Of a stretch of 64,000 nucleotides of DNA, positions 1 through 7,733 are shown piece after piece. The notes beneath the pieces are model-generated. The model did not search any database, had not been told where the DNA came from, and saw only the letters and a list, made by a program, of their open reading frames with translations. This DNA comes from Cohnella nanjingensis (GTDB lineage Bacteria > Bacillota > Bacilli > Paenibacillales > Paenibacillaceae). How positions within the stretch are numbered: position 1 is the first letter of the stretch; each line of letters begins with the position of its first letter. Both the position numbers and the translations under genes were made by a program. The DNA lies in assembly GCF_014212125.1 (NCBI RefSeq), contig NZ_JACJVP010000030.1, positions 165,955-229,954 on the forward strand. Direction: 5' to 3'.

Positions 1-492
1 GAGATATTGACGAGCCAGTCCTTCGTCGTAAAATCCGAGCTTCTGGACGACGCGCAGCGAGCCTTTGTTCTTCGGCATGATGTTGGCTTCGATCCGATGG
101 AGCTTCAGCGTCCCGAACGCATAGTCGATGACCGCTCGCAGCCCTTCCGTCATATAGCCCTGGGAGTGCGCTTCCGCGTCCAGCCGGTAACCCAGGTGGC
201 ACGACAGGAAGGCGCCCCGCACGATGTTGCTCAACGCGATCGAACCGATGATCCGGTCCGGTTCGGACAGCGAATACATCCAGACTCTGAACAATTGTCC
301 GGTGGCCATCGCCATCTGATCGTGGAGCAGCAGGTGCGCCTGATGCTCCAGCGTATAGTATTCGGGCGGCCTCACGGGCTCCCATTCTTCCAGATAGTCG
401 CGATTGCGCACGAAATAAGCCAACGCTTGATCCGCTTGTCCCTCGTCGATGACCCGCAGAGCCATCCGAGGGGTGATGATTTCGATCGACAT
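1..492 (-). CDS. GNAT family N-acetyltransferase, RimJ/RimL type (partial, runs off left edge)
   Basis: Only the first 164 residues are visible; the frame continues past base 1. The opening ITPRMALRVI strand, the acetyl-CoA motif A region around LDAEAHSQGYMTEGL and the following LHRIEANIMPKNKGS are typical of RimJ-like GNAT enzymes, which acetylate protein N-termini or small amines. The ATG at 492 follows GAGAGGTGAG at good spacing. The exact substrate cannot be told. The family call is firm; the C-terminal strand is missing from view. Confidence 0.85.
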   Translation of the reverse strand, partial: MSIEIITPRMALRVIDEGQADQALAYFVRNRDYLEEWEPVRPPEYYTLEHQAHLLLHDQMAMATGQLFRVWMYSLSEPDRIIGSIALSNIVRGAFLSCHLGYRLDAEAHSQGYMTEGLRAVIDYAFGTLKLHRIEANIMPKNKGSLRVVQKLGFYDEGLARQYL

Positions 493-510
493 TGCGCTCA
501 CCTCTCGTTG

Positions 511-1080
511 TTAAAATACTATTCTCGTTCGAATATCGTCTCCGTAGTCTTTGCCGATGCGAATGAGATTCCGGTCCAGCCCGTTGTTCACGGCGAAATA
601 GCCCTTGGTCGTGTCGAAGCCGATGCCGTGCAGCATCCAGCCCGCTCCGCCCGCATGGCCGGCGCCGAACTCGACGAGATCGAGTCCCGCGATGAAGGCG
701 CCGATGAAGTCGGACAGTTCCGGCCTTCCGGTTCGCCATTCGCAGGCCGGCTCGGAGGCGAGATCGATGGCGTTCACCGTCACGGACAGCGCATGCAGGC
801 AGGCGTGGCACACCTCGAGGTTGAAGGCGTCCAGCTCGAATACGAACGGCGCCGCGTCGTTCCAACGTTCCTGGCCGACGTCCCAGAGCGAATAGACGTT
901 AAGGAGACGGCACCCCTGCAGCCGCTCCAGCTGCAGACCTTCGGCCGCCATTAACGCCTCGCTCGTCTCATGCCAGACGGGATGATATCCATGAATTCCG
1001 TTTCTCACTGTGCATACTTCCTTAGCCTGTTGTCGTAAAGCTCGAATGTCTTCTAGGTTCTCCTTGTCAGGAGGCGGCAT
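511..1080 (-). CDS. Hypothetical protein, 189 aa
   Basis: I do not recognise a family. The protein is soluble, with no signal peptide or membrane segment, and is rich in aromatic and acidic residues; it ends in a GKDYGDDIRTRIVF-like tail. It lies 18 bp from the next minus-strand gene and reads in the same direction, so the two may be cotranscribed. The listed ATG has a weak ribosome site; a GTG at 1008 preceded by AAGGAAG is a credible alternative that would remove 24 residues. Codon use matches its neighbours, and the opposite-strand frames here look like shadows. Confidence 0.65.
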   Translation of the reverse strand: MPPPDKENLEDIRALRQQAKEVCTVRNGIHGYHPVWHETSEALMAAEGLQLERLQGCRLLNVYSLWDVGQERWNDAAPFVFELDAFNLEVCHACLHALSVTVNAIDLASEPACEWRTGRPELSDFIGAFIAGLDLVEFGAGHAGGAGWMLHGIGFDTTKGYFAVNNGLDRNLIRIGKDYGDDIRTRIVF

Positions 1081-1240
1081 ACCATTCGGCAGTGCCGTGC
1101 CGCGCGCCGGCGGATGCTCACCGAATCCAGGCGAAGCAGATCATGAACAGCAGCATCGCGATCAACATGGCGAAGAGAAAATAGCCGAACAGCGTACCGG
1201 CCCCGGCATGGCTTGGAGGTCTGCCGGCAAGCGACCGTCG

Positions 1241-2074
1241 TTAGTTCCGCGCCGTCCAAGACGAACGAATGTAGCCGATCTTCATCCCGACTCGCTCCAT
1301 GTTGCGGTGACTCTGCGACGCGTAGGCGCATTGGCTTACCGCAAGCCGGCAGCCCTGAGCGGCCGCTTCTTCCAATCTACGCTTCAGAAGAAGCTGCTGC
1401 AACCCCCGGTTTCGATATTCCGGCAAAGTGGCCGCGAAAGTACAGGAGGCGATCCCGTCCTTCACGTGCAGAACCCCGACCGCCGCAGGCGATTCGTGGA
1501 CGGAAGCCAAGAAGATCTTCCAGCCCGGCCGGCCAAACAGCACGCGATTGTTCGCGGCGACCGGCCGGATGCCGTCGTCCGGCAAGCCGGTTCCCCGGCA
1601 ATGAATCGTCGCGTACAGCTCGATCTCCTCCTCCCGCAGCTCGCGCACCGTGATCCCGGCCGGCTCGCCGAGGGCCGAGCCGGCCGGAATCGAGCGCGTC
1701 GACGGATCGGCATAGAGCGACGTATGATAGCCGGACAGCTCGCAGCCGAGCTCCGACAACCTGCGCAGGAGGCCCGTATCCGCAAGTCCGGGCACGATCT
1801 CGAACTGCGGGCGCCGGCCTCGCTCGTTGTAGAAAGCCAAGATGTCCTCGAGCGCGTCTGCGTCGCCGTTCCTCAATCCTTTAACCGTGTTAAAGGCAGG
1901 CCAAGGCATCGTCCGGCTGTAAAAGGCGACGGCTTGCCCGAACGCGCGGATCTCGACGCCCTCCGGGTTGCCCTCCCGGCTCCGGATGGCGGTCATACGA
2001 TCGGACATATAGCCGATCTTGGAGCGCTCGATCTCCGCGGCCAGCGCGAGGGAAGGTACGAGCGGGCTACGCAC
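1241..2074 (-). CDS. GNAT family acetyltransferase, two-lobed, 277 aa
   Basis: The C-terminal half carries a GNAT fold: a strand ending CTFAATLPEYRNRGLQQLLL is motif A (the Q/R-x-x-G-x-G/A pyrophosphate loop appears as RNRGL), followed by an EEAAAQGCRLAV helix-strand. The N-terminal half (about residues 1-130) resembles the degenerate first lobe seen in duplicated GNAT proteins. The GTG start follows GGGAGGGC and overlaps the end of the upstream DinB gene by 8 bp, so the two are translationally linked. Substrate unknown. Confidence 0.8.
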   Translation of the reverse strand: MRSPLVPSLALAAEIERSKIGYMSDRMTAIRSREGNPEGVEIRAFGQAVAFYSRTMPWPAFNTVKGLRNGDADALEDILAFYNERGRRPQFEIVPGLADTGLLRRLSELGCELSGYHTSLYADPSTRSIPAGSALGEPAGITVRELREEEIELYATIHCRGTGLPDDGIRPVAANNRVLFGRPGWKIFLASVHESPAAVGVLHVKDGIASCTFAATLPEYRNRGLQQLLLKRRLEEAAAQGCRLAVSQCAYASQSHRNMERVGMKIGYIRSSWTARN

Positions 2075-2618
2075 GATAATGCCCTCCCAGCCGCTTGCGG
2101 ATCAACCGGATCTGTCCCCGGTGGTTGATCTCGTCCTCGAACACGTGATACCACATAAAGTGGAAATTGGCCGGTCGGCCACGCCAGAACGGCTGCTCCT
2201 GCGCCAGCCAATCGTCGTCCACCGTCTTGAACCATTCGAAGGTTCGGTTGCGGACCGTCTGCATACGTTCCAGATAATAGTCCAGTTCATGACCATGAAT
2301 GCTCGCCCGTCCCTTCTCTCCAAGATCCAGGGCGGGTCCCCATTCGGCCGCATCTTGATCGTTCAGCTCTCTGCCTTCGAACGTCAGAGCTTGATAAGCA
2401 TGCTCGACTGCGGCGAAGTGAAGCAGCAGCATGCCGATGGAGTTGCTCCCGGGGTCCGTGAGCGCGTCCAGCTCTTCGACGCCAAGTCCCTTCACCGCGG
2501 ACAAGGTCGTATAGCGCGCATAGTTCATCATCGACAGCAGCCGCCCGATCTGCGGGGCGTACCCGGGTATATCGGTGACGAGATACAGCTTCTCCATATC
2601 GAATGAAGATGGGTCCAT
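2067..2618 (-). CDS. DinB/DUF664 family protein, 183 aa
   Basis: A four-helix-bundle DinB-like protein. The pattern of metal-binding histidines is visible: HFAAVEHAY near residue 69 and HVFEDEINHRGQI near residue 157, the latter being the standard family signature (H-x-x-x-H). Such proteins often act as small-thiol-dependent transferases or are damage-induced proteins of unknown role. It leads a two-gene unit with the GNAT gene (8-bp overlap). The ATG at 2618 is preceded by GGAGGAATCGAG. Confidence 0.82.
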   Translation of the reverse strand: MDPSSFDMEKLYLVTDIPGYAPQIGRLLSMMNYARYTTLSAVKGLGVEELDALTDPGSNSIGMLLLHFAAVEHAYQALTFEGRELNDQDAAEWGPALDLGEKGRASIHGHELDYYLERMQTVRNRTFEWFKTVDDDWLAQEQPFWRGRPANFHFMWYHVFEDEINHRGQIRLIRKRLGGHYRA

Positions 2619-2650
2619 CTCTCGATTCCTCCTTCTCTTGGGAACTTGAT

Positions 2651-3196
2651 TTATCGGAACGTATGGTCTCGCCAGAACCGGCCTGTCAGTTCGTTCACGA
2701 CGCGCAATCCGGCTGTCCGATCCGCGGCGGGAGCGGCGATCATGAGACCGTCGGCGCCGGACCAGCCCTTCTGGGTAGCGTCCACGCCCGTCATGACGTA
2801 CTTCGCGATGGCTACCCGGCTCATCTTGCCGTCGATGAAGACGTCTCCGTACGTCTGAATGATCGGCCGGCCGTTCCGGAAATCCGCCGATAGGAGCGTG
2901 CCTCTTCCCTTCGCGTCGAAGCGGATAGTCAGCGGCTGATCGAACATCGGATGCGTATCCGCGCCTTCGTCAACCTTGAACGTGCCGCGAAAGGTCTTGC
3001 TCCCGTTCAAGCTTCTCCGCAGCGTGCCGTCCGCGTCGATGGCGATCGGCTGCGCGAACGACGCATGATCCTCCCCAAGCTGGAACAGCAGGCCCTGGGC
3101 ATGCAGGACGCGATGTCTCGGATAGGTATAATACAAGACCGCAATCGCTGCCGCAAGCGCGATAAGGATCGAGGCAAGCCCCAACTTCTTCAGCAA
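2651..3196 (-). CDS. Hypothetical membrane-anchored or secreted protein, 181 aa
   Basis: Residues 1-25 (MLKKLGLASILIALAAAIAV) form a signal anchor or uncleaved signal peptide with two lysines before the hydrophobic stretch. There is no lipobox cysteine. The remainder is a beta-rich extracytoplasmic domain with DADGTLRRSLNGSKTF and YGDVFIDGKMSR segments. I do not recognise a named family. It is monocistronic or the last gene before the divergent PH-domain gene at 3337. Confidence 0.65.
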   Translation of the reverse strand: MLKKLGLASILIALAAAIAVLYYTYPRHRVLHAQGLLFQLGEDHASFAQPIAIDADGTLRRSLNGSKTFRGTFKVDEGADTHPMFDQPLTIRFDAKGRGTLLSADFRNGRPIIQTYGDVFIDGKMSRVAIAKYVMTGVDATQKGWSGADGLMIAAPAADRTAGLRVVNELTGRFWRDHTFR

Positions 3197-3278
3197 CGCC
3201 GTTCCACTCCCCCGTTCGAATCATCCGTCGCTTCTCTGCTGTGGCCAAAATAGGGAGACAGCGAAAAGCAGATCTATT

Positions 3279-3284
3279 TATAAT
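3279..3284 (+). promoter_or_regulatory. Probable sigma-A -10 box for the PH-domain gene
   Basis: TATAAT in an AT-rich intergenic patch, with GAGACA at 3255-3260 (4 of 6 to TTGACA) 18 bp upstream. It lies 52 bp before the ATG at 3337. An imperfect palindrome around TATATCGCGAGATA sits just downstream and could be an operator, but this is inference. Confidence 0.5.
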
Positions 3285-3336
3285 AATGAATATATCGCGA
3301 GATAAACATATACCTATCTTACCTGGAGGCGATCGC

Positions 3337-3693
3337 ATGGCAGAACAAGTGCTGTGGAAAGGCAAACCTTTCAACTACGGATTTCCATCGTTCACCACGT
3401 ACACCATTACAAGCAACAGACTCATCGTCGAGCGGGGCATCTTTACGAAAACACGGAAAGAAATCAGGCTCTATCGGATCCGAGACGGGTCTTCCAAGCG
3501 CAACCTATGGGAACGTCTTTGGAGCATGGGCGATATTGTGGTGAATTCTACGGATGTAGATACGCCGAACTTCTTGCTGCGGAATATTAAAGGCGCAGTG
3601 GAAGTGGCAGATATTCTGCTGAATGCCGCTGATGAGGCAAGAAGAACCAACAGAGCCTACGAAATGACGGAGGTCGTGGAACAACATTTATAA
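3337..3693 (+). CDS. Bacterial PH (YdbS/bPH2-like) domain protein, 118 aa
   Basis: A single bacterial PH-like domain: the strand pattern FTTYTITSNRLIVERGIFTKTRKEI followed by LYRIRDGSSKRNLWERLW is split here as TYTITSNRLIVERG and EIRLYRIRD, the usual bPH_2 signature. No membrane segment is present, so it is cytosolic or peripheral. The ATG at 3337 follows ACCTGGAGGCG; the longer frame upstream has no ribosome site. It is alone on the plus strand. Ligand or partner unknown. Confidence 0.8.
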   Translation: MAEQVLWKGKPFNYGFPSFTTYTITSNRLIVERGIFTKTRKEIRLYRIRDGSSKRNLWERLWSMGDIVVNSTDVDTPNFLLRNIKGAVEVADILLNAADEARRTNRAYEMTEVVEQHL

Positions 3694-3740
3694 TGAAGTT
3701 TTAGGGGGCGTCATAGGGCTTCTTCTCCTCGTCAAACGAT

Positions 3741-3998
3741 TCATGCGGCGCCTCCTTTATTCGCATAACGAATGCGGATGCCTTTCACTTCATGCCGACG
3801 GCGCTTGATGCCGTCGGCAGCCCCGGTCACCTCCACCGATCGTCCTTTCTTCCATTGCGCAAGGAAAGGCTCCGTGGAGAGGAGAACGTTGCCTGACGCG
3901 TTCGGCAGCGCCGACCCCCGCTTGGTTATCGATAGATGATAGCTGACGCCGGTCATGGCGCCAGTCGCAACATTAGTCCATCCGACTGCTTCGGGCAT
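3741..3998 (-). CDS. Hypothetical small basic protein, 85 aa
   Basis: A short reading frame with a lysine/arginine-rich C-terminus (GIKRRRHEVKGIRIRYANKGG). No motif recognised. The first ATG has only CCGGAAA upstream; an internal ATG (giving MTGVSYHLS) is equally possible. It converges on the PH-domain gene and diverges from the secreted-protein gene at 4061. It fills an otherwise empty gap and has normal codon use, which is the main reason to keep it. Confidence 0.4.
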   Translation of the reverse strand: MPEAVGWTNVATGAMTGVSYHLSITKRGSALPNASGNVLLSTEPFLAQWKKGRSVEVTGAADGIKRRRHEVKGIRIRYANKGGAA

Positions 3999-4060
3999 TT
4001 TCCGGCGGCGATCTCATAAACTTTCCGTTCATAGGGGATGCTGGCAAAGAGGTGATCCCG

Positions 4061-4540
4061 ATGAACATGCGCATCGCGGCACGTTTGCTGTTCGCTCTGA
4101 TTCCCGTCTGGTTCTTGTGCGGCGAACCCGCGCTCGCGAATACGCCGCGGCCGACCGTCTCGGTCTTTGACGTCCGCCAAGAGAAGGTTGTCGCCGTCTG
4201 GCCGTTGACGGAGGCGCTCCAAGCCCGCGTCCTCTCGGCGCTCGAAGCTTCTCCCGTCACTTATGCGAATACCGCTGTCGACCCGAAGGACGGCTGGGTG
4301 CTGCACATTCCGTTCGCGGCCCCGGTTCGCCCTCGCCATGCCTTCTACGCCAGACCCGTGCAAGAAGCTTATCTATTCCTTGCGCCAGGTCAGCAGCCTT
4401 ATGCCCTCTTGTTCCTGACCGCCAAACGCCATACGTTCGTCGTCGCGGAACTCGCCTTCGATCCGGCGCCATTCGTTCGGATGATCGAGCAAAGCAAGCG
4501 CGAGCCGGCGTCCTCGGACCGGCATTCCGGAACCGGATGA
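4061..4540 (+). CDS. Hypothetical secreted protein, 159 aa
   Basis: A clear cleavable signal peptide spans residues 1-24 (MNMRIAARLLFALIPVWFLC then an A-x-A site near ALA-NT). The mature part is a small alpha/beta domain starting RPTVSVFDVRQEKVVAVW. ATG at 4061 follows AAAGAGGTG at ideal spacing; a GTG three codons upstream lies inside that ribosome site, so it is rejected. The 3' half is overlapped on the other strand by the C-terminal extension of the DUF6886 gene. Confidence 0.7.
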   Translation: MNMRIAARLLFALIPVWFLCGEPALANTPRPTVSVFDVRQEKVVAVWPLTEALQARVLSALEASPVTYANTAVDPKDGWVLHIPFAAPVRPRHAFYARPVQEAYLFLAPGQQPYALLFLTAKRHTFVVAELAFDPAPFVRMIEQSKREPASSDRHSGTG

Positions 4541-5024
4541 TCGAAAAGTCCGTCAAGGCGGAAGCCAGAATGGCGTCGCGGAGCGGATGGAGACTCGGCG
4601 TGAAGCGAAGCTCGCATCCTGAGATCGCCAGCCGATCGAGCAGACGATCCACCGTCGTGACGGAGACGGGCTCCACGGTCCGCGTCGACGTATAATAGCC
4701 GGCAATCCCGTCCGCTCGCTCGAATCCGTCGGCCTCGAACGTATAACGATACAGCCGGCCGTCCCGGATCCGTTCGTACCACGCCTGCTCCACCGCGATG
4801 ATCGTCTTGGCCGCCGACAACGCAAAGAACTGGCTTCGATCCTGCTCGCTCACGTTATGCGAGTCGGTATAGATGATTCTCGGGCATTCGCGGGGAAAAA
4901 GATAATTCACGAGATGCGCCTCGTCGATCGCCCAGACGAGAGGCGGCTTGTCCGGCGCTCCGGCGACCGCCTTCGGCACAAACCGGGCGATGCCGGGCTC
5001 CTCGCTCATATGGAATAGCTGCAA
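4257..5024 (-). CDS. DUF6886 family protein with an abnormal C-terminal extension, 255 aa
   Basis: Residues 1 to about 168 match the small DUF6886 family as I recall it: start FHMSEEPGIARFVP, then LVWAIDEAHLVNYLFPRECPR, then IIAVEQAWYERI and a closing FSIIRFRNA. Related proteins normally end about there. Here the frame stays open for roughly 85 further codons, arginine-rich and low in complexity, antisense to the secreted-protein gene. The natural stop seems to have been lost, so the tail is probably not functional. TTG start with AGGTG upstream. Biochemical role unknown. Confidence 0.7.
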   Translation of the reverse strand: MQLFHMSEEPGIARFVPKAVAGAPDKPPLVWAIDEAHLVNYLFPRECPRIIYTDSHNVSEQDRSQFFALSAAKTIIAVEQAWYERIRDGRLYRYTFEADGFERADGIAGYYTSTRTVEPVSVTTVDRLLDRLAISGCELRFTPSLHPLRDAILASALTDFSIIRFRNAGPRTPARACFARSSERMAPDRRRVPRRRTYGVWRSGTRGHKAADLAQGIDKLLARVWRRRHGEGEPGPRTECAAPSRPSGRQRYSHK

Positions 5025-5058
5025 TCGCGCACCTGCCTTCTCGAAGTTGTCGAGGCGA

Positions 5059-5673
5059 TTAATCGAACGTCACCTCATGCGGATGGTTTCTTAGTTCGAA
5101 CATCCGCTCGACCTGATCTCTCGTATTCCGTTCCACGGACAAGGCCGGTAGTTCATTCTTGCCGAAGAATGCCACCCGCAGCGTTTCCATTCCCGACGCC
5201 ATCTGGCCGCCGACAACCTCGCACAGGATGAAGATCTTGTAAACGTGCCAAGGAGAAGGCGGGTGGTCGTGGAACTTCTTGTCCAGGATGCCGAGCAGCC
5301 GTACCGGCTCCACGCATAATCCCGACTCTTCCAGCACTTCCTTCACGACGACTTCCTTGGGCGACAGCCCGATGTCCGCCCATCCGCCGGGCAGCGCCCA
5401 GGCGCCGTCGAGGCGCTCCTGGACGAGCAAGATCTGGTCTTGTCGGAAGACGACGCCGCGGACATCGACCTTCGGCGTCGCATACCCTGTCTCGGCTGCG
5501 AAAAGCGTCCGGATTCGTTCGGCGTCGACTTCCGTGTAATGCTGAAGAATGTCGACGCTTAACGTCCGCAGCATCTCGAATCGTTCCAGATCGTAGATGT
5601 CCTTCGAGTATGCCAGCCCGGCTTGGCTGATCGCCTGAATCTGCTTGGCCCATGTCAGCCATTTCGGTTCCAT
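5059..5673 (-). CDS. Nudix hydrolase with N-terminal helical domain, 204 aa
   Basis: Residues 1-62 are a helical Nudix_N_2-like domain; residues about 67-195 are the Nudix fold. The Nudix box is GGWADIGLSPKEVVVKEVLE plus ESGL: the EExGU core (EESG) is intact, but the first conserved Glu is Leu and the conserved Arg is Lys, so metal binding may be altered. Nudix enzymes cleave nucleoside diphosphates linked to another group; the domain pairing resembles ADP-ribose or NADH pyrophosphatase-like YjhB proteins. ATG follows GAGGAGAACG. Confidence 0.85.
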   Translation of the reverse strand: MEPKWLTWAKQIQAISQAGLAYSKDIYDLERFEMLRTLSVDILQHYTEVDAERIRTLFAAETGYATPKVDVRGVVFRQDQILLVQERLDGAWALPGGWADIGLSPKEVVVKEVLEESGLCVEPVRLLGILDKKFHDHPPSPWHVYKIFILCEVVGGQMASGMETLRVAFFGKNELPALSVERNTRDQVERMFELRNHPHEVTFD

Positions 5674-5716
5674 TTGACGTTCTCCTCTCGGTTACGGGGG
5701 CGTGCGGCTGTCTCCC

Positions 5717-6103
5717 TTACTGGCTTCGAATGAATGTAAATTCGTCCTGCTCTCCCTGTAAGATCAGGCGATCGTCAATCCATTTCACCTGATAGACCGT
5801 ATCGTTGATCTTGACCGCGCGCTTGTTCACCCAAGAATAGGCGCCGTCCATCTGCTGTTCGCCTAGCGCAACCCCTTGATGCCCGTCCTCGTTCGCATGC
5901 GTGTTCATCTTGAAGACGATCCGGTTGTCTCCTCTCACTTCCCAGTAGTTATACGCGCGGATGGGGTTCGTCGTTCCGATGGCCGAGGAAGCTTGGACGC
6001 CCTGCCAATTCCCGATCAGACGCTTCTCCGGCGGAGATGATGAGGCGCACCCAATCAGCATCCAAAAGGCAAGAATTAACCCTGCATACATCGCTTTTCG
6101 CAA
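5717..6103 (-). CDS. Small lipoprotein, 128 aa
   Basis: A signal peptide with lipobox LIGC ends at Cys19, so it should be lipid-anchored on the outer face of the membrane. The mature domain (RLIGNWQG...WEVRGDNRIVFKMN...YSWVNKRAVKIND) is beta-rich and reads like a lipocalin-type stress lipoprotein, though no named family is certain. Start is TTG at 6103, 4 bp after the stop of the tiny membrane-protein gene; the GGGGAG of that stop region serves as its ribosome site. Confidence 0.75.
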   Translation of the reverse strand: MRKAMYAGLILAFWMLIGCASSSPPEKRLIGNWQGVQASSAIGTTNPIRAYNYWEVRGDNRIVFKMNTHANEDGHQGVALGEQQMDGAYSWVNKRAVKINDTVYQVKWIDDRLILQGEQDEFTFIRSQ

Positions 6104-6107
6104 ATGC

Positions 6108-6251
6108 TCACTCCCCTCTCTTGCGCATCCGGTCCCGCTTCATCGCGTTTCGCACGGCTTCCCGCACGCGATCTCTTCTCGGCAGCTTGCTATTGATATC
6201 GATCAGCAGAACGACGATGATCAGCAATAAGATCGCAATGACTACGTTCAT
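6108..6251 (-). CDS. Tiny membrane protein, 47 aa
   Basis: ATG at 6251 to TGA at 6108 encodes one transmembrane helix (MNVVIAILLLIIVVLLIDI) followed by a strongly basic cytoplasmic tail (SKLPRRDRVREAVRN...). GGAGGAGCCTGCCCCC-type ribosome site precedes it. It sits 4 bp upstream of the lipoprotein gene in the same direction, so the two are probably cotranscribed. No function known; the N-out single helix with basic tail is common in small stress proteins. Confidence 0.65.
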   Translation of the reverse strand: MNVVIAILLLIIVVLLIDINSKLPRRDRVREAVRNAMKRDRMRKRGE

Positions 6252-6278
6252 GGGGGCAGGCTCCTCTTCCCCTAACTC

Positions 6279-6299
6279 CACTGACAGTAGCTGTCAGTG
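6279..6299 (+). promoter_or_regulatory. Perfect inverted repeat, probable operator for the RidA gene
   Basis: CACTGACAG TAG CTGTCAGTG: 9-bp perfect arms with a 3-bp centre, lying just upstream of a TATAAT -10 box (6308-6313). The position over the -35 region fits a repressor or activator site of the TetR/MarR/GntR type; no regulator gene is adjacent. Confidence 0.55.
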
Positions 6300-6307
6300 A
6301 AGATGCT

Positions 6308-6313
6308 TATAAT
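6308..6313 (+). promoter_or_regulatory. -10 box of the RidA gene promoter
   Basis: TATAAT 38 bp before the ATG at 6351. No good -35 hexamer is present at 17 bp; instead the inverted repeat occupies that place, which fits a controlled promoter. Confidence 0.5.
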
Positions 6314-6350
6314 AAAAATTATAGAACACGAATTTTAAGGAGGAAAACCA

Positions 6351-6767
6351 ATGTCTAATTTCAAAATGGAGCATAAAAACCCGGAGGGTTTATTCTTATC
6401 AAAAGCATTTAGTCAAGCGATTACCGTAAGTGGCAAGGCAAAAACAATTTACATAGGCGGACAAAATGCTATTAATTCAGCAGGTGATCTGGTTGGAGTT
6501 GGTGATTTGGAATTGCAGACAAAGCAGGCGCTTCATAATATCGCAACTATTTTAGCTTCTGAAAATGCAAGTTTCGCCAATCTGGTTAAACTCAATATCT
6601 ATTTAGTTAGTGGAAGCGACCCGCGAATTGGTTACAAAGCATTCCAAGAGGTGGCTGGTTTATTAGATAATCCGCCTTTGGTCACCGTTCTATTTGTTTC
6701 GGAATTTGCGCGTCCATCTTGCCTTCTTGAAATAGATGGAATTGCTGTCATTGAAGATAAGGACTAA
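6351..6767 (+). CDS. RidA/YjgF family protein, 138 aa
   Basis: RidA-fold protein: the opening LFLSKAFSQAITVSG and TIYIGGQNAIN, then KLNIYLV and the closing ARPSCLLEIDGIAVIE segment match the family, which deaminates reactive enamine/imine intermediates or has related roles. The usual catalytic Arg is seen in the FARPSCLLEIDG motif. The gene is visibly AT-rich (many AAA, TTA and AAT codons) against GC-rich neighbours, has a textbook AAGGAGG site (6337-6343), its own promoter and a terminator, and so looks like a recent single-gene acquisition. Confidence 0.85.
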   Translation: MSNFKMEHKNPEGLFLSKAFSQAITVSGKAKTIYIGGQNAINSAGDLVGVGDLELQTKQALHNIATILASENASFANLVKLNIYLVSGSDPRIGYKAFQEVAGLLDNPPLVTVLFVSEFARPSCLLEIDGIAVIEDKD

Positions 6768-6778
6768 ATGCGCGCTTT

Positions 6779-6819
6779 AAGGGCCTTCCAATGGCAATAA
6801 TGCGATTGGAGGGCCTTTT
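6779..6819. terminator. Bidirectional terminator between RidA and cupin genes
   Basis: AAGGGCCTTCCAAT (6779-6792) pairs with ATTGGAGGGCCTTTT (6805-6819) with one mismatch. Runs of T on the plus-strand 3' side and A on the other side let it serve both convergent genes. Confidence 0.75.
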
Positions 6820-6837
6820 ATGCACGCAAAAGTTAGG

Positions 6838-7182
6838 TTAATCCGTAAGTACCACCCGGTCTCCCGCGGTCGTCGGTTGGGAGATGACCAAGAACTCGAT
6901 CGCCGCATGCGTGCGGTTGAACACTTGATGCGGCGTTCGTGGCGGGACTTCAAGGCCTTCATGCGCGTGCAGCTCGTGCCGTTCGCCGTTCAGCTCGATG
7001 GACGCCTGTCCGGACAACACAAAGAAAAATTGAGCGGCCTGTTGATGATAGTGTCTGACTTCCTCGGTGCCGGGCGGCATCCGCTCGTGGATGATGCTAA
7101 GACCCGGTTGATGGAGGAGACGCCAGCCGTCGCATTCGTCCCCCCATCGGTAATGCTCTGCGTTTTCCTTGCTTCTCTTCAT
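6838..7182 (-). CDS. Cupin domain protein, 114 aa
   Basis: A single beta-barrel cupin. Motif 1 is visible as EVRHYHQQAAQFFFVLSG (two His and a Gln of the metal site) and motif 2 as HEGLEVPPRTPHQVFN. Small cupins of this kind bind a metal and act as dioxygenases, isomerases or sensors; the substrate cannot be deduced. The ATG at 7182 follows GGGGAGGAACCGG; the longer frame to 7236 would overlap the DinB gene and is rejected. Confidence 0.82.
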   Translation of the reverse strand: MKRSKENAEHYRWGDECDGWRLLHQPGLSIIHERMPPGTEEVRHYHQQAAQFFFVLSGQASIELNGERHELHAHEGLEVPPRTPHQVFNRTHAAIEFLVISQPTTAGDRVVLTD

Positions 7183-7217
7183 CTTGCCGGTTCCTCCCCT
7201 GTTGCCTTCGCGCTGCC

Positions 7218-7703
7218 TTAATCCCCTACGATCCAAGCCTTCAAAGCCGTTTCGCTGATGCCGCTCTGCATAAAGCGGTAACGGGCGCCCGTCAATCGCT
7301 GCGCGCGATCAATGATTTGTCCGAGATGATACCCGGTATGCTCGACCAAGTGATAAAGATCGTACATCTCGACCGTTTGGCATACGCAGAGCGCTTCATC
7401 AAACGCTTGGAACGTCTCTTCCACTTCCTTCAACAAAGTTTCTTTATTGCACTCCCCCTCCGGAAACGTATTCTCGATCCCTTGCTCGAACTGAACGTTC
7501 GGGTCGCGATATCTTTGCGTGTTCCTGCGAATGTGCTCCAGCATGTGCTTGGCGATCCCCAAGATGCTGTTCAAGTCTGCAGACTCCTTTAGACGCAGCG
7601 TCCGTTCGTCCAGCGATTGCAGGCTTGTCGTCAGCTTGGGCAGGTAATGATGGATCATCCGATGCTTGGATATCGTAATAAATTCACGCAGCGTTGCATC
7701 CAA
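7218..7703 (-). CDS. DinB family protein, 161 aa
   Basis: Helical-bundle DinB fold with metal-site histidines at ISKHRMIHHYL near the N-terminus, HMLEHIRRN in the middle and LVEHTGYHLGQI near residue 128, the last being the family's typical closing motif. It is not closely similar to the DinB protein at 2067-2618. It lies 36 bp upstream of the cupin gene in the same direction. Start ATG with AGGAGGTGCGC upstream. Confidence 0.8.
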   Translation of the reverse strand: MDATLREFITISKHRMIHHYLPKLTTSLQSLDERTLRLKESADLNSILGIAKHMLEHIRRNTQRYRDPNVQFEQGIENTFPEGECNKETLLKEVEETFQAFDEALCVCQTVEMYDLYHLVEHTGYHLGQIIDRAQRLTGARYRFMQSGISETALKAWIVGD

Positions 7704-7733
7704 AGCAAGCGCACCTCCTGTAAGTTCTCGCTG

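Noticed and set aside
1118..1168. Very short minus-strand ORF rich in hydrophobic residues after the GNAT gene
   Set aside because: In-frame hydrophobic codons extend upstream of the only ATG with no usable start; it may be a remnant but cannot be supported as a gene.
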